From NCBI GenBank assembly GCA_050110875.1, contig CP188828.1, forward strand, positions 2,232,001-2,296,000: a DNA stretch of 64,000 nt, in the 5' to 3' direction. The position numbers and the translations under genes are program-made. The DNA comes from Methyloligella sp050110875 (GTDB lineage Bacteria > Pseudomonadota > Alphaproteobacteria > Rhizobiales > Methyloligellaceae). This document shows positions 44,285 to 52,953 of the stretch, piece after piece (positions within the stretch are counted from its first letter, which is position 1; each line of letters opens with the position of its first letter). The notes under the pieces were generated by a model. That model worked only from the letters and a program-made list of their open reading frames with translations, was not told the origin of the DNA and ran no database searches.

Positions 44285-45520
44285 ATGGAGCAGAGCTTGC
44301 AAGGAAAACGCGTCCTTCTGATCGTGGGTGGCGGCATCGCCGCCTACCGCACCTTGGACCTCGTCCGCCGTTTGCGCGAGCGGGGCGCGGAAACGCGCGC
44401 GATCCTGACGAAGGCGGGCGCGGAATTCGTCACGCCGCTGTCCCTTGCGACGCTCACCGCCAACAAGGTCTTCACCGAGCTGTTCGATCTGAACGACGAG
44501 GCGGAGATCGGCCATATCAGCCTCGCCCGCGAGGGCGATCTGGTGCTCGTCGTGCCCGCAACGGCCGATCTCATGGCCAAGATGGCCCACGGTCAGGCCA
44601 ACGATCTCGCCACCACGGTCCTGCTCGCCACGACCGCGCCGATCCTGATCGCGCCGGCCATGAATGTCCGCATGTGGGAGCACAAGGCCACTCAGCGGAA
44701 TGTCGTCCAGCTGAAATCGGACGGCTGCCGCTTCGTCGGTCCCCAGGAGGGCGACATGGCCTGCGGCGAATACGGTTTCGGCCGCATCGCCGACACGTCG
44801 GATATTCTGACCGCCGTGGAGAATGTTTCCGCCGACAGGGGCCAAGGTCCGCTCTCCGGCAAGCATGTGCTGATCACCGCCGGCCCGACCCATGAGCCCA
44901 TCGATCCGGTGCGCTATATCGCCAATCGCTCCTCCGGCAAGCAAGGCTACGCCCTGGCTCGCGCCGCAGCCTCTCTCGGTGCGCGCGTGACCCTGGTCAG
45001 CGGCCCGACCGCGCTCGAAACGCCGGACGGTGTGACCATGGTCCGAGTCGAGCGTGCGGCGGAGATGCTGGAGGCCGTTCAGACCGCGCTTCCCGCCGAT
45101 ATCGCGATTTGCGCCGCCGCCGTCGCCGATTGGCGCTGCGCCGGCGAGGCCGGCCAGAAGGTGAAGAAGCAGGAGGGCCAAGAGACCCACACAGTCACGC
45201 TGGCCCGCAATCCGGATATTCTCGCGACCATCGCGCAAGCCGGCCCGAAACGCCCAACCCTCGTCATCGGCTTCGCCGCCGAGACGGAACAAGTTGTGGA
45301 AAATGCTGTCGAAAAGCGGAAGGGAAAAGCTGTGGACTGGATCGTCGCGAATGACGTGTCGCCCGCGACCGGTATCATGGGCGGCGACGCCACGCGCGTG
45401 AATCTGATCACTGGGGAGGGGATCGAAGATTGGCAACCCATGAGCAAAGACGAAATGGCGGAAAAACTGCTCCAGCGGGCTGCCTCCACGTTGGCCGGCC
45501 TAAGAGAGGCGGCCGAGTAA
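44285..45520 (+). CDS. coaBC: Bifunctional phosphopantothenoylcysteine decarboxylase / phosphopantothenate-cysteine ligase
   Basis: CoaBC carries out two steps of coenzyme A synthesis. It has 411 residues. The N-terminal flavoprotein (CoaC) domain has GGGIAAYRTLDLVRRL, the catalytic-His segment IGHISLARE, and IAPAMNVRMW. The C-terminal ligase (CoaB) starts near 185 with VLITAGPTHEPIDPVRYIANRSSGKQG. I chose ATG 44285; a second ATG at 44273 is also possible. The frame is open back to 44081, but that part translates repeats. Confidence 0.95.
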   Translation: MEQSLQGKRVLLIVGGGIAAYRTLDLVRRLRERGAETRAILTKAGAEFVTPLSLATLTANKVFTELFDLNDEAEIGHISLAREGDLVLVVPATADLMAKMAHGQANDLATTVLLATTAPILIAPAMNVRMWEHKATQRNVVQLKSDGCRFVGPQEGDMACGEYGFGRIADTSDILTAVENVSADRGQGPLSGKHVLITAGPTHEPIDPVRYIANRSSGKQGYALARAAASLGARVTLVSGPTALETPDGVTMVRVERAAEMLEAVQTALPADIAICAAAVADWRCAGEAGQKVKKQEGQETHTVTLARNPDILATIAQAGPKRPTLVIGFAAETEQVVENAVEKRKGKAVDWIVANDVSPATGIMGGDATRVNLITGEGIEDWQPMSKDEMAEKLLQRAASTLAGLREAAE

Positions 45521-45563
45521 TACGCGCATCAAACTGCGCTCTTGATTTCCATAGCAAGTGCTG

Positions 45564-46022
45564 ATGAGCACCGATCTGACTCTTCAGATTCGGCGCTTAC
45601 CCCACGCCGAGGGCATCTCGTTGCCTGAGTATCAGAGCCCTGGCGCGGCGGGTTTAGATCTATCTGCTGCCCTGCCAGAGCATGAAGATAAGGTCTTGCC
45701 ACCAGGCGGCCGCGCGCTGATTGCGACAGGTCTCCAAATCGCATTGCCCCAAGGCTACGAAGCCCAGATTCGCCCCCGCTCCGGTCTCGCCTTCAAGCAC
45801 GGCGTGACCGTGCTCAACAGCCCCGGCACGATCGATGCGGATTACCGCGGCGAGGTGAAGGTGCTGCTGATCAATCTGGGAGAAGACGATTTCCTCATCC
45901 GGCGCGGAGAACGCATCGCCCAAATGATCATCGCGCCCGTGAGCCGCGCCAATATCGCCGCCGTCGTGGAGCTTTCCGAGACAGCCCGCGGCCAGGGCGG
46001 CTTCGGCTCCACGGGGCTGTGA
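45564..46022 (+). CDS. dut: Deoxyuridine 5'-triphosphate nucleotidohydrolase
   Basis: Dut hydrolyses dUTP to dUMP and keeps uracil out of DNA. The 152-residue trimeric dUTPase has all five motifs: SPGAAGLDLSAA, PRSGLAFKHG, GTIDADYRGEV, RRGERIAQMI and the C-terminal arm RGQGGFGSTGL. The start is ATG 45564; GTG 45558 in the same frame is an alternative. It follows coaBC after about 40 bases, in the order common in alphaproteobacteria (coaBC-dut). Confidence 0.97.
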   Translation: MSTDLTLQIRRLPHAEGISLPEYQSPGAAGLDLSAALPEHEDKVLPPGGRALIATGLQIALPQGYEAQIRPRSGLAFKHGVTVLNSPGTIDADYRGEVKVLLINLGEDDFLIRRGERIAQMIIAPVSRANIAAVVELSETARGQGGFGSTGL

Positions 46023-46069
46023 GAGGCCGAGCCACCGGCCCGTCGAGGGTCTCTCCAAGCCGCAGCGTG

Positions 46070-46182
46070 CTCCCTCTCCCCTGTGGGGAGAGGGTTGGGG
46101 TGAGGGGGGACGCACGCCAGCGAGTCTATATCCCCTCACCCGAGCGCTATAGCGCTCGACCTCTCCCCAATGGGGAGAGGTG
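46070..46182. repeat. Family C intergenic repeat (copy 2)
   Basis: The 5' part is CTCCCTCTCCCC-TGT-GGGGAGAGGG. The 3' part is CCCCTCACCCGAGCGCT, ATAGCGCT, CGACCTCTCCCC, AATGGGGAGAGGTG, nearly identical to 27951-27999. It fills most of the gap between dut and the E1-like gene. Confidence 0.75.
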
Positions 46183-46219
46183 TATGGTCTCCGTCCGTGC
46201 TTCCTCATAGATTGCCACC

Positions 46220-47017
46220 ATGTTCTCCGACGAAGAAATCGAGCGCTACAAGCGCCACCTGGTCCTCAAAGAGATCGGCGGCGAGGGGCAGCAGCGCCTG
46301 AAACGTGCCCGCGTGCTCGTCGTGGGCGCCGGCGGGCTCGGCTCGCCGCTCCTCGTCTATCTCGCCGCCGCAGGCGTCGGCACCCTCGGCCTTGTCGATG
46401 ACGATACGGTCAGCCTGGACAATCTGCAGCGCCAGATCGCCCATGAGACGGGCGCGGTCGGCGAGCCAAAGACGGAGAGTGCTGCGCGTCTCGTCCGCCG
46501 CCTCAACCCGCATGTCGCGGTGGAGACCCATCAGACCCGGCTCGACGCCGACAATGCCCTTTCGCTGATCGAGGGCTACGACATCGTCGCCGACGCCTCC
46601 GACAATTTTACCACCCGCTATCTGCTGAACGACGCCTGCTATTTCGCGAGGAAGCCTCTGGTCTTCGCCGCCCTCGGCCCCTTCGATGGCCAGCTCACTA
46701 CTTTCCGCGCTTTCGAGACCGGCGCTGACGGAAATCCGAACCCGAACTATCGCTGCCTGTTTCCCGAGCCGCCCCCGCCGGGCACCGTCGCCCCTTGCGC
46801 GGAGACGGGCATTCTCGGCGCCGTAGCCGGCGTGATGGGCACGCTTCAGGCCGTTGAGGTGTTGAAAGAGTTGACCGGAACGGGGGAAAGCCTTGTCGGC
46901 CGCCTCTTGCTTTACGATGCTCTCGCTACGCGGTTCTCGACCTTGCAGTACTGTTGGGACCCGCAGAATCCGCTGAACGGGGCAAGCCCACGGATCACCG
47001 ACCTTTCTCATTTGTAA
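46220..47017 (+). CDS. HesA/MoeB/ThiF family E1-like adenylyltransferase
   Basis: This 265-residue protein adenylates the C-terminal glycine of a ubiquitin-like sulfur carrier (MoaD or ThiS type). The nucleotide loop is VVGAGGLGSP at 35-43, with LDNLQRQ and DASDNFTTRYLLND further on. In E. coli MoeB four cysteines bind zinc. Here the CxxC pair is reduced to NYRCLF and the C-terminal CxxC is missing (YCWDPQNPLNG), so zinc binding is probably lost. It stands alone after dut; its partner carrier is not in the window. Confidence 0.9.
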   Translation: MFSDEEIERYKRHLVLKEIGGEGQQRLKRARVLVVGAGGLGSPLLVYLAAAGVGTLGLVDDDTVSLDNLQRQIAHETGAVGEPKTESAARLVRRLNPHVAVETHQTRLDADNALSLIEGYDIVADASDNFTTRYLLNDACYFARKPLVFAALGPFDGQLTTFRAFETGADGNPNPNYRCLFPEPPPPGTVAPCAETGILGAVAGVMGTLQAVEVLKELTGTGESLVGRLLLYDALATRFSTLQYCWDPQNPLNGASPRITDLSHL

Positions 47018-47166
47018 GAGGAATGGGGCCGGCCGGTAAGGGAAGGGCCGGTCGAATGGACGCGGCGCCGCAACCGATGCGGTCTGTCGAGAGTCCCTTC
47101 TGAAGGGATTCCCAGTCGGGTTCGGGATGAAGAACGCTTTCAGGGGAGGCCAACAGTCAACACATC

Positions 47167-48411
47167 ATGGCCAACGAGAAGCTGAACGTGCGCTGCTGCA
47201 TCGCAGGCGGCGGTCCCGCCGGCATGATGCTCGGCTATCTCCTGGCCCGCGGCGGTGTCGATGTGCTGGTTCTGGAGAAGCACGCCGATTTCCTGCGCGA
47301 CTTTCGGGGCGACACCATCCACCCCTCCACCATGCAATGCCTCTACGAGCTGGGGCTTCTGGAGCAATTCCTGGAGCGGCCCCATCAGGAGGTTCGCGAG
47401 GTCGCGGCGGAGATCAGCGGCGAGTGCTATGAGATCGCCGATTTTTCACACCTGCCGGTCCACAAGCGCTTTATCGCCTTCATGCCCCAATGGGACTTTC
47501 TCGACTTCCTCTCCTCCGAGGCGAGCCGGATTCCGAATTTCAGGTTGATGATGGAGACCGAGGTCACCGATCTCCTTTGGGACGGCCACCGCGTCGCCGG
47601 GGTGCGAGCCAGGCATGGCGAAGACCGCCTCGATATCCGCGCCGACCTCGTCGTCGGCTGCGACGGCCGCCACTCCACCGTGCGCGCCAAGGCAGGGCTT
47701 CAGGTGAACGATCTCGGCGCACCCATGGATGTGCTGTGGATGCGCATACCGAAAGACCCCGACGCAGAGGACGGCATGCTCGGCTATATCGGCGCCGACG
47801 GCTTCCTGGTGATGCTCGACCGGGGCGATTATTGGCAATGCGCCTTCGTGATCGCCAAGGGAAATTTCGAGGCGGTTCAGGCGGAAGGCATCGAGAGCTT
47901 CCGCGACAGGCTCGTTCGTATCAATCCTAAGATTTCCGGGAATGTGCAGGGGCTGAAGAGCTTCGACGACGTGAAGCTGCTGACCGTGACGGTCGACCGG
48001 CTCCGGCGCTGGTACCGGCCGGGCCTGCTCTGCATCGGCGATTGCGCCCACGCCATGTCGCCCATCGGCGGCGTCGGCATCAATCTGGCGATTCAAGATG
48101 CGGTGGCGACGGCCAACATCCTGGCCGAACCGCTGCGCGACGGGCCTGCAGCGGTCGGTCTGCTCGATGAGGTCCAACGGCGCCGGCAATGGCCGACCCG
48201 CATGACCCAGTCCCTTCAGATTTTCCTGCAGAACAAGCTCATCAAGCCGCTGCTCGCACAATCGGCGGCGCCCAAGGCACCGCTTCCCATCAAGCTGCTG
48301 AACTGGATTCCGCTGCTCCGGCGCATCCCGGCGCGCATCATCGGCCTGGGATTCCGGCCGGAGCATATCCGCTGCCGTCAGGTGCTCGCCCCGCCTTCAA
48401 CGAAGAGCTGA
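47167..48411 (+). CDS. FAD-dependent aromatic-type monooxygenase (UbiH/PobA-like)
   Basis: This 414-residue group A flavoprotein monooxygenase has the FAD motif IAGGGPAGMMLGYLLARGG near the start, VVGCDGRHSTVR (DG motif) in the middle, and LLCIGDCAHAMSPIGGVGINLAIQDA (GD motif). FRGDTIHPSTMQ resembles FAD_binding_3 enzymes acting on aromatic substrates. The true substrate is unknown. The C-terminal 60 residues are basic and amphipathic and may bind membrane. AGGGGAGGCC lies about 18 bases upstream, slightly far for a ribosome binding site. Confidence 0.88.
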   Translation: MANEKLNVRCCIAGGGPAGMMLGYLLARGGVDVLVLEKHADFLRDFRGDTIHPSTMQCLYELGLLEQFLERPHQEVREVAAEISGECYEIADFSHLPVHKRFIAFMPQWDFLDFLSSEASRIPNFRLMMETEVTDLLWDGHRVAGVRARHGEDRLDIRADLVVGCDGRHSTVRAKAGLQVNDLGAPMDVLWMRIPKDPDAEDGMLGYIGADGFLVMLDRGDYWQCAFVIAKGNFEAVQAEGIESFRDRLVRINPKISGNVQGLKSFDDVKLLTVTVDRLRRWYRPGLLCIGDCAHAMSPIGGVGINLAIQDAVATANILAEPLRDGPAAVGLLDEVQRRRQWPTRMTQSLQIFLQNKLIKPLLAQSAAPKAPLPIKLLNWIPLLRRIPARIIGLGFRPEHIRCRQVLAPPSTKS

Positions 48412-48445
48412 GGCGCTCTCATGCGCACCACGTCATCCTGATAGC

Positions 48446-48484
48446 CTTCGAGACGCGAGCCACGCTCGCCCTCAGGGTGAGGAG
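48446..48484. repeat. Family B intergenic palindrome (copy 5)
   Basis: It reads CTTCGAGACGCGAGC-CAC-GCTCGCCCTCAGGGTGAGG. The core GCGAGC/GCTCGC pairs as in the other copies; the left flank is shorter. Confidence 0.65.
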
Positions 48485-48513
48485 GGAAGCTGTGCCAGTC
48501 GCTTGAGAGTCGG

Positions 48514-48564
48514 CTCCTCAGGGTGAGGGCGCTCGCCGGAGCGAACGCATCTCGAACCATGAGG
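48514..48564. repeat. Family B intergenic palindrome (copy 6)
   Basis: The element begins CTCCTCAGGGTGAGGGCGCTC and ends GAGCGAACGCATCTCGAACCATGAGG. It lies in tandem with copy 5 between two convergent genes, and could double as a terminator region. Confidence 0.65.
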
Positions 48565-48590
48565 CCCATGGATCGCAACAATTGCGAAGC

Positions 48591-49583
48591 CTAGAACATC
48601 GCCGGATGCACGCGGTCGGGCGGCGAATGGCCGTCCAGGAAGGTCTTGATGTTGATGATGACCTTCTCGCCCATATCGATCCGGCCCTCGATCGTGGCCG
48701 AGCCCATATGGGGCAGCACGACGACATTGTCGCTCTTCAGAAGCTTTGGGTTGACCGCCGGCTCGTGCTCGAACACGTCGAGCGCCGCGCCCGCGATCTC
48801 GTTGTTCTCGATCATCCGGGCAAGGGCGTTCTCGTCGATCACCTCGCCGCGCGCGGTGTTGACGATGTAGGCCGAGGGCTTCAGCAGCGCCAGGCGACGC
48901 GCCGAGAGCAGATGATAGGTCGCCGGCGTATGCGGGCAATTCACCGAGATGATGTCCATCCGCGCCAGCATCTGATCCAGGCTGTCCCAATAGGTCGCTT
49001 CGAGCTCCTGCTCCACCTCCGGCGCGACCCGGCGACGGTTGTGATAGTGCACCTGAAGGCCGAAGGCGCGGGCCCGTCTTGCCACCGCTTGGCCGATGCG
49101 GCCCATGCCGACGATACCGAGCCGTTTGCCGAAGATGCGATGACCCAGCATCCAGGTCGGCGACCAACCGTCCCAGTCGCCGTTCTCGCTCTTCAAAAAC
49201 TGAGATCCTTCCGCCAGCCGCCGCGGCACCGCCAAGATCAGCGCCATGGTCATGTCGGCGGTATCCTCGGTCAGCACGCCAGGCGTGTTGGTCACCAAGA
49301 TGCTGCGGTTCCGCGCCGTTTCCAGATCGATATTGTCCACGCCCGTGCCGAATTGGGCGATCAGCTTGAGATTCGGCCCCGCCTGGCTCAAAACCGAGCG
49401 GTCGATCTTGTCTGTCACCGTCGGCACCAGGACATGGGCGGTTTTCATCGCTTCGATCAGCTCGTCGCGCGAAAAAGGCTTGTCTTGCAGATTGAGCTTT
49501 GCGTCGAATAGCTCGCGAAGGCGCGTCTCCACCACCTCGGGCAGCTTGCGAGTGACAATCACAGTTGGTCGTTCGGAATCCAT
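48591..49583 (-). CDS. D-2-hydroxyacid dehydrogenase (glyoxylate/hydroxypyruvate reductase type)
   Basis: This 330-residue NAD(P)-dependent enzyme belongs to the D-isomer 2-hydroxyacid dehydrogenases. The nucleotide motif is GIVGMGRIGQAVARR, with HNRRR after it, which favours NADPH. The catalytic Arg, Glu and His lie in NTARGEVIDE, FEHEPAVN and LPHMGSAT. It resembles GyaR/D-glycerate dehydrogenases, so reduction of glyoxylate or hydroxypyruvate is likely. The real substrate cannot be fixed. It is divergent from the SH3 gene and convergent with the flavin monooxygenase. Confidence 0.9.
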   Translation of the reverse strand: MDSERPTVIVTRKLPEVVETRLRELFDAKLNLQDKPFSRDELIEAMKTAHVLVPTVTDKIDRSVLSQAGPNLKLIAQFGTGVDNIDLETARNRSILVTNTPGVLTEDTADMTMALILAVPRRLAEGSQFLKSENGDWDGWSPTWMLGHRIFGKRLGIVGMGRIGQAVARRARAFGLQVHYHNRRRVAPEVEQELEATYWDSLDQMLARMDIISVNCPHTPATYHLLSARRLALLKPSAYIVNTARGEVIDENALARMIENNEIAGAALDVFEHEPAVNPKLLKSDNVVVLPHMGSATIEGRIDMGEKVIINIKTFLDGHSPPDRVHPAMF

Positions 49584-49796
49584 AATCCATCCTGTCGGGA
49601 TTTCGTCTGCGGTGGTGAACGCCGCCGCGAACGTTTTCCAGGCGGCAATACGCCGCTTTCTCTAACAGAAGCAAATGCAACAGATAAGGCCCATGTTCAG
49701 CGAACGCCACGATCCCTTCACTTTTGTGGCTCAGGACAGCCCGATCGTTCGGGCCCGCGGCGGGGCCTTTCGGGACGGTTCTCTCCGAAAGAGGCA

Positions 49797-50348
49797 ATGG
49801 TGAAAAGACGAAGCGCTGCGATTCTGGCTGGGGTTTTTTTGTTGATCGCTGCGGTAGCCGTACTGGTCCTGCTGCCCGACGGCAGGCCCTTGGGGGCTGC
49901 CGAGGGCAAGGGGGCCGATAGCGGCTTGCCGGTACCCCGTTTCGTCAGCTTGAAGGCCGACCGGGTGAATGTCCGGCGCGGACCGAGCACAGATCAGGCC
50001 ATTTCCTGGGTATTTTCGCGGGCAGGCCTGCCCGTGGAGGTGATCGCCGAAACCACCAATTGGCGGCGCGTTCGGGATAGCGAAGGCTCCGACGGCTGGG
50101 TTTTTCATAGCTTGCTGAGCGGCCGCCGCACCGTGCTCATTGCGCCGTGGGCCAAGCAAAGCGAAGCCGTGCCCCTCTATAGCCGCGATTCCACCAGCGC
50201 CGGCGTGGTTGCTGAGCTTCAGCCCAACGTGCTGGGCGATATCGAATCTTGCGATGGGGAGTGGTGCGAGATCGTCGTCGGTGATTACAGCGGCTACGTG
50301 CAGCAGGAGCTGGTCTGGGGCGCCTATCGCGGCGAAGTCATCAACTAG
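49797..50348 (+). CDS. Secreted or membrane-anchored bacterial SH3-domain protein
   Basis: This 183-residue protein has an N-terminal hydrophobic segment (about 7-27) acting as signal or anchor. An SH3b-like region at about 48-110 (KADRVNVRRGPSTDQAISWVF) is followed by a second, weaker SH3-like repeat (VPLYSRDSTSAGVVAEL to YVQQELVWG). Such proteins usually face the periplasm and bind peptidoglycan or protein partners. AGAGG lies 4 bases before the ATG. It stands between the dehydrogenase and irr, converging on irr. Confidence 0.85.
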   Translation: MVKRRSAAILAGVFLLIAAVAVLVLLPDGRPLGAAEGKGADSGLPVPRFVSLKADRVNVRRGPSTDQAISWVFSRAGLPVEVIAETTNWRRVRDSEGSDGWVFHSLLSGRRTVLIAPWAKQSEAVPLYSRDSTSAGVVAELQPNVLGDIESCDGEWCEIVVGDYSGYVQQELVWGAYRGEVIN

Positions 50349-50406
50349 AGGGAAGTTCCCAATTTAAAAAGACGCGTCTCGAGCGAAAATTCAGGGCGCT
50401 TGCGCC

Positions 50407-50826
50407 TTAGGATGTGCGCTTCAGCCGGACCAGCACGTCCACCCGCGACACCGTCATGCCTTCCGGCACTTGCGGCAGGCCCTGGATGGTAATCGCGCCA
50501 TGCTCGATATCCATCAGCTCCCCCGACTGCTCGCAGAGGAAGTGATAATGGTTGGAGGTATTGGTATCGAAATAGGTCTTGGACCCCTCCACCGCGACCT
50601 CTCGCAAGAGTCCGGCTTCGGTGAATTGATGCAGGGTATTGTAGACCGTCGCCAGTGAGACCGGCACATTCTGTGCCTGCACCGACTCGTAGAGCATTTC
50701 TGCGGTGACATGTCGCTCCTCGCCGTCGAACAGCATGGAGGCGAGGGCCATCCGCTGGCGCGTGGGCCGAAGACCGGCCTCGCGCAGCAATTTGCCGATA
50801 TCCTTATTGCTCTGCGATACACTCAT
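50407..50826 (-). CDS. irr: Iron response regulator Irr (Fur family)
   Basis: Irr is the haem/iron-dependent Fur-family repressor of rhizobial bacteria, active in low iron. From ATG 50826 (MSVSQSNKDIG) it has 139 residues. The winged helix contains LRPTRQRMALASML and VSLATVYNTLHQFTEAGLL. The HxH-type motif NHYHFLCE at 92-99 is the haem/metal region; there is no GCPW haem regulatory motif as in Bradyrhizobium Irr. The next gene, divergent, is fabA; irr-fabA-fabB-fabI is the standard Hyphomicrobiales order. Confidence 0.94.
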   Translation of the reverse strand: MSVSQSNKDIGKLLREAGLRPTRQRMALASMLFDGEERHVTAEMLYESVQAQNVPVSLATVYNTLHQFTEAGLLREVAVEGSKTYFDTNTSNHYHFLCEQSGELMDIEHGAITIQGLPQVPEGMTVSRVDVLVRLKRTS

Positions 50827-51101
50827 GGGATGGAAATATACGAATAAGCCTTGATTCCCGCAATGCGGCCTGAACACGCTATAACAGAGGTGGTTAAGCC
50901 AGGAAAACTTGTCGGTTGCAAGGCGCTCGCAGACAATCCTGTCCTGCGCTCGCGTTCGGCGTCGTTTTGCGTGCCAGGGGTTTCGGCAAGGGTTTTGGCT
51001 TCTTGTCGACTGTGATAGGAAACGCGGCGACTGTCAGACCCGGCGCGCTTCGCGAACAGACGCTTGAAATGCGCCGGCGTCATAATGAAGAAGGATCATG
51101 C

Positions 51102-51629
51102 ATGACCGAGCGTCGCGCTCAATTCGAATATGAGGATCTTCTCGCCTGCGCGCGAGGAGAACTCTTCGGCCCCGGCAATGCGCAATTGCCGCTGCCGCCC
51201 ATGCTGATGTTCGACCGCATCTCTCAGGTGGTCGAGGAGGGCGGCGAACACGGTCAGGGCCAGATTCGGGCCGAACTCGAGATCAAGCCCGATCTTTGGT
51301 TCTTTCCATGTCACTTCAAAGACGATCCAGTCATGCCGGGCTGTCTTGGGCTCGATGCGCTCTGGCAGCTTCTCGGCTTCTTCCTCGGCTGGCTCGGCGC
51401 GCCGGGCAAGGGCCGGGCGCTGGCCGTGGGTGAGGTGAAATTTTCCGGCATGGTGCTGCCTTCCATGCGCAAGCTGGAATATATTGTCGATCTGAAGCGG
51501 GTGATCCGCCGCAAGCTGACCCTCGGTATCGCCGATGGGACCCTGCTTGCCGATGGCGAGGTGATCTACCAAGCCAAGGATCTGCGGGTCGGTCTGTTCA
51601 AGGCCGAGGACGCGGCGGCGACCGCATAA
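51102..51629 (+). CDS. fabA: 3-hydroxydecanoyl-ACP dehydratase/isomerase
   Basis: FabA makes the cis-3 double bond for unsaturated fatty acids by dehydration and isomerisation. It has 175 residues. The catalytic His71 lies in FPCHFKDDPVMPGC and Asp85 in LGLDALWQLLGFF. The start is ATG 51102, with AAGGA 9 bases upstream. It leads the fabA-fabB-fabI operon; gaps are 56 and 47 bases. The gene is divergent from irr across 275 bases, a space that can hold shared control. Confidence 0.96.
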   Translation: MTERRAQFEYEDLLACARGELFGPGNAQLPLPPMLMFDRISQVVEEGGEHGQGQIRAELEIKPDLWFFPCHFKDDPVMPGCLGLDALWQLLGFFLGWLGAPGKGRALAVGEVKFSGMVLPSMRKLEYIVDLKRVIRRKLTLGIADGTLLADGEVIYQAKDLRVGLFKAEDAAATA

Positions 51630-51685
51630 GGCGGCGTTGCTCCGGTAATCGTTTTCAACTTTAAAGGCTCCGTCGGGGGATACCC

Positions 51686-52906
51686 ATGAGGCGAGTGGTC
51701 GTTACGGGAATGGGCGTGGTTTCGTCCATCGGCAATAGTGCCCAGGAAGTCCTGGCCGCTCTGCGCGAAGCCCAATCCGGAGTCGTCAAGGCCGACGACT
51801 ATGCCGAGCTGGGATTTCGTTGCCAGGTGCATGGTGCTCCGAGGCTCGATTGGCAGGAGGTGGTCGATCGCAAGGTGCGTCGTTTCATGGGCGCCGGCGC
51901 GGCCTGGAACTATGTCGCCATGGAGCAGGCGATCCGCGATGCGGGGCTCGAGGAGGACGATATCTCCAACGAGCGCACCGGTCTGATCATGGGATCGGGC
52001 GGGCCCTCCACCCGCGCCATCGTCAATGCGGCGCAGACCACCTTGGAGAAGGGGCCGAAAAAGGTCGGGCCTTTCGAAGTGCCGAAATCCATGAGCTCCA
52101 CGAATTCGGCCACCCTTTCCACCCCCTATCACATCAAGGGCGTGAGCTATTCCATCTCGTCCGCTTGCTCGACCTCGGCCCATTGCATCGGCAATGCCGC
52201 GGAGCTCATTCAGCTCGGCAAGCAGGACCTCATCTTCGCCGGCGGCGGCGAGGAGCTGGATTGGACCTTGTCCGTCCTGTTCGATTCCATGAATGCCATG
52301 TCGTCCGACTTCAACGACCGGCCCGAGAAGGCGAGTCGCGCCTATGACGAAGCCCGCGACGGCTTTGTGATCGCGGGCGGCGCCGGCGTCGTGATTTTGG
52401 AAGAGCTGGAGCACGCGAAAGCCCGCGGGGCCAAGATTTACGGCGAGCTCGTCGGCTATGGCGCCACCTCCGACGGCTATGACATGGTGCAGCCCTCCGG
52501 CGAGGGGGCGGTTCGCTGCATGCGCATGGCCATGCAGAACCTGAACGGCGACAAGATCGACTACATCAACCCCCATGCCACCTCCACGCCGATTGGCGAC
52601 CTGAAGGAGATCGAGGCGATCCAGGAAGTGTTCGGTGACGATATTCCGTCCATCAGCGCCACCAAGTCGCTGACCGGTCACTCCCTCGGCGCGGCCGGCG
52701 TTCACGAGGCGATCTATTCGCTGCTGATGATGAACAACGGCTTCATCTGTGAATCCGCCAATATCGAAAATCTCGACCCCGCCTTTGCCGATATTCCGAT
52801 CGTTCGCGAGCGGAAGGACGATGTCGACATTAACTGCGTGATGTCCAACAGCTTCGGCTTCGGCGGCACCAATGCCACCCTCGTTTTCCGGCGTTACGAT
52901 GCTTGA
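51686..52906 (+). CDS. fabB: 3-oxoacyl-ACP synthase I
   Basis: FabB elongates unsaturated acyl-ACP and is the condensing enzyme paired with FabA. It has 406 residues. The catalytic cysteine is C161 in SISSACSTSAHCIG, and the two histidines are in INPHATSTPIGD and TGHSLGAAGVHE. The C-terminal SNSFGFGGTNATLVF is typical. GGGGGA lies 7 bases before the ATG. It sits directly behind fabA. Confidence 0.96.
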   Translation: MRRVVVTGMGVVSSIGNSAQEVLAALREAQSGVVKADDYAELGFRCQVHGAPRLDWQEVVDRKVRRFMGAGAAWNYVAMEQAIRDAGLEEDDISNERTGLIMGSGGPSTRAIVNAAQTTLEKGPKKVGPFEVPKSMSSTNSATLSTPYHIKGVSYSISSACSTSAHCIGNAAELIQLGKQDLIFAGGGEELDWTLSVLFDSMNAMSSDFNDRPEKASRAYDEARDGFVIAGGAGVVILEELEHAKARGAKIYGELVGYGATSDGYDMVQPSGEGAVRCMRMAMQNLNGDKIDYINPHATSTPIGDLKEIEAIQEVFGDDIPSISATKSLTGHSLGAAGVHEAIYSLLMMNNGFICESANIENLDPAFADIPIVRERKDDVDINCVMSNSFGFGGTNATLVFRRYDA

Positions 52907-52953
52907 TCCAAACCCCGAGGAAACGCTCCACCACGTCAATTAGAGCAAGTGCC

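Noticed and set aside
50349..50406. Terminator between the SH3 gene and irr
   Set aside because: A GGCGC/GCGCC hairpin overlaps the irr stop, but the stem is only five pairs and the T-run is weak.
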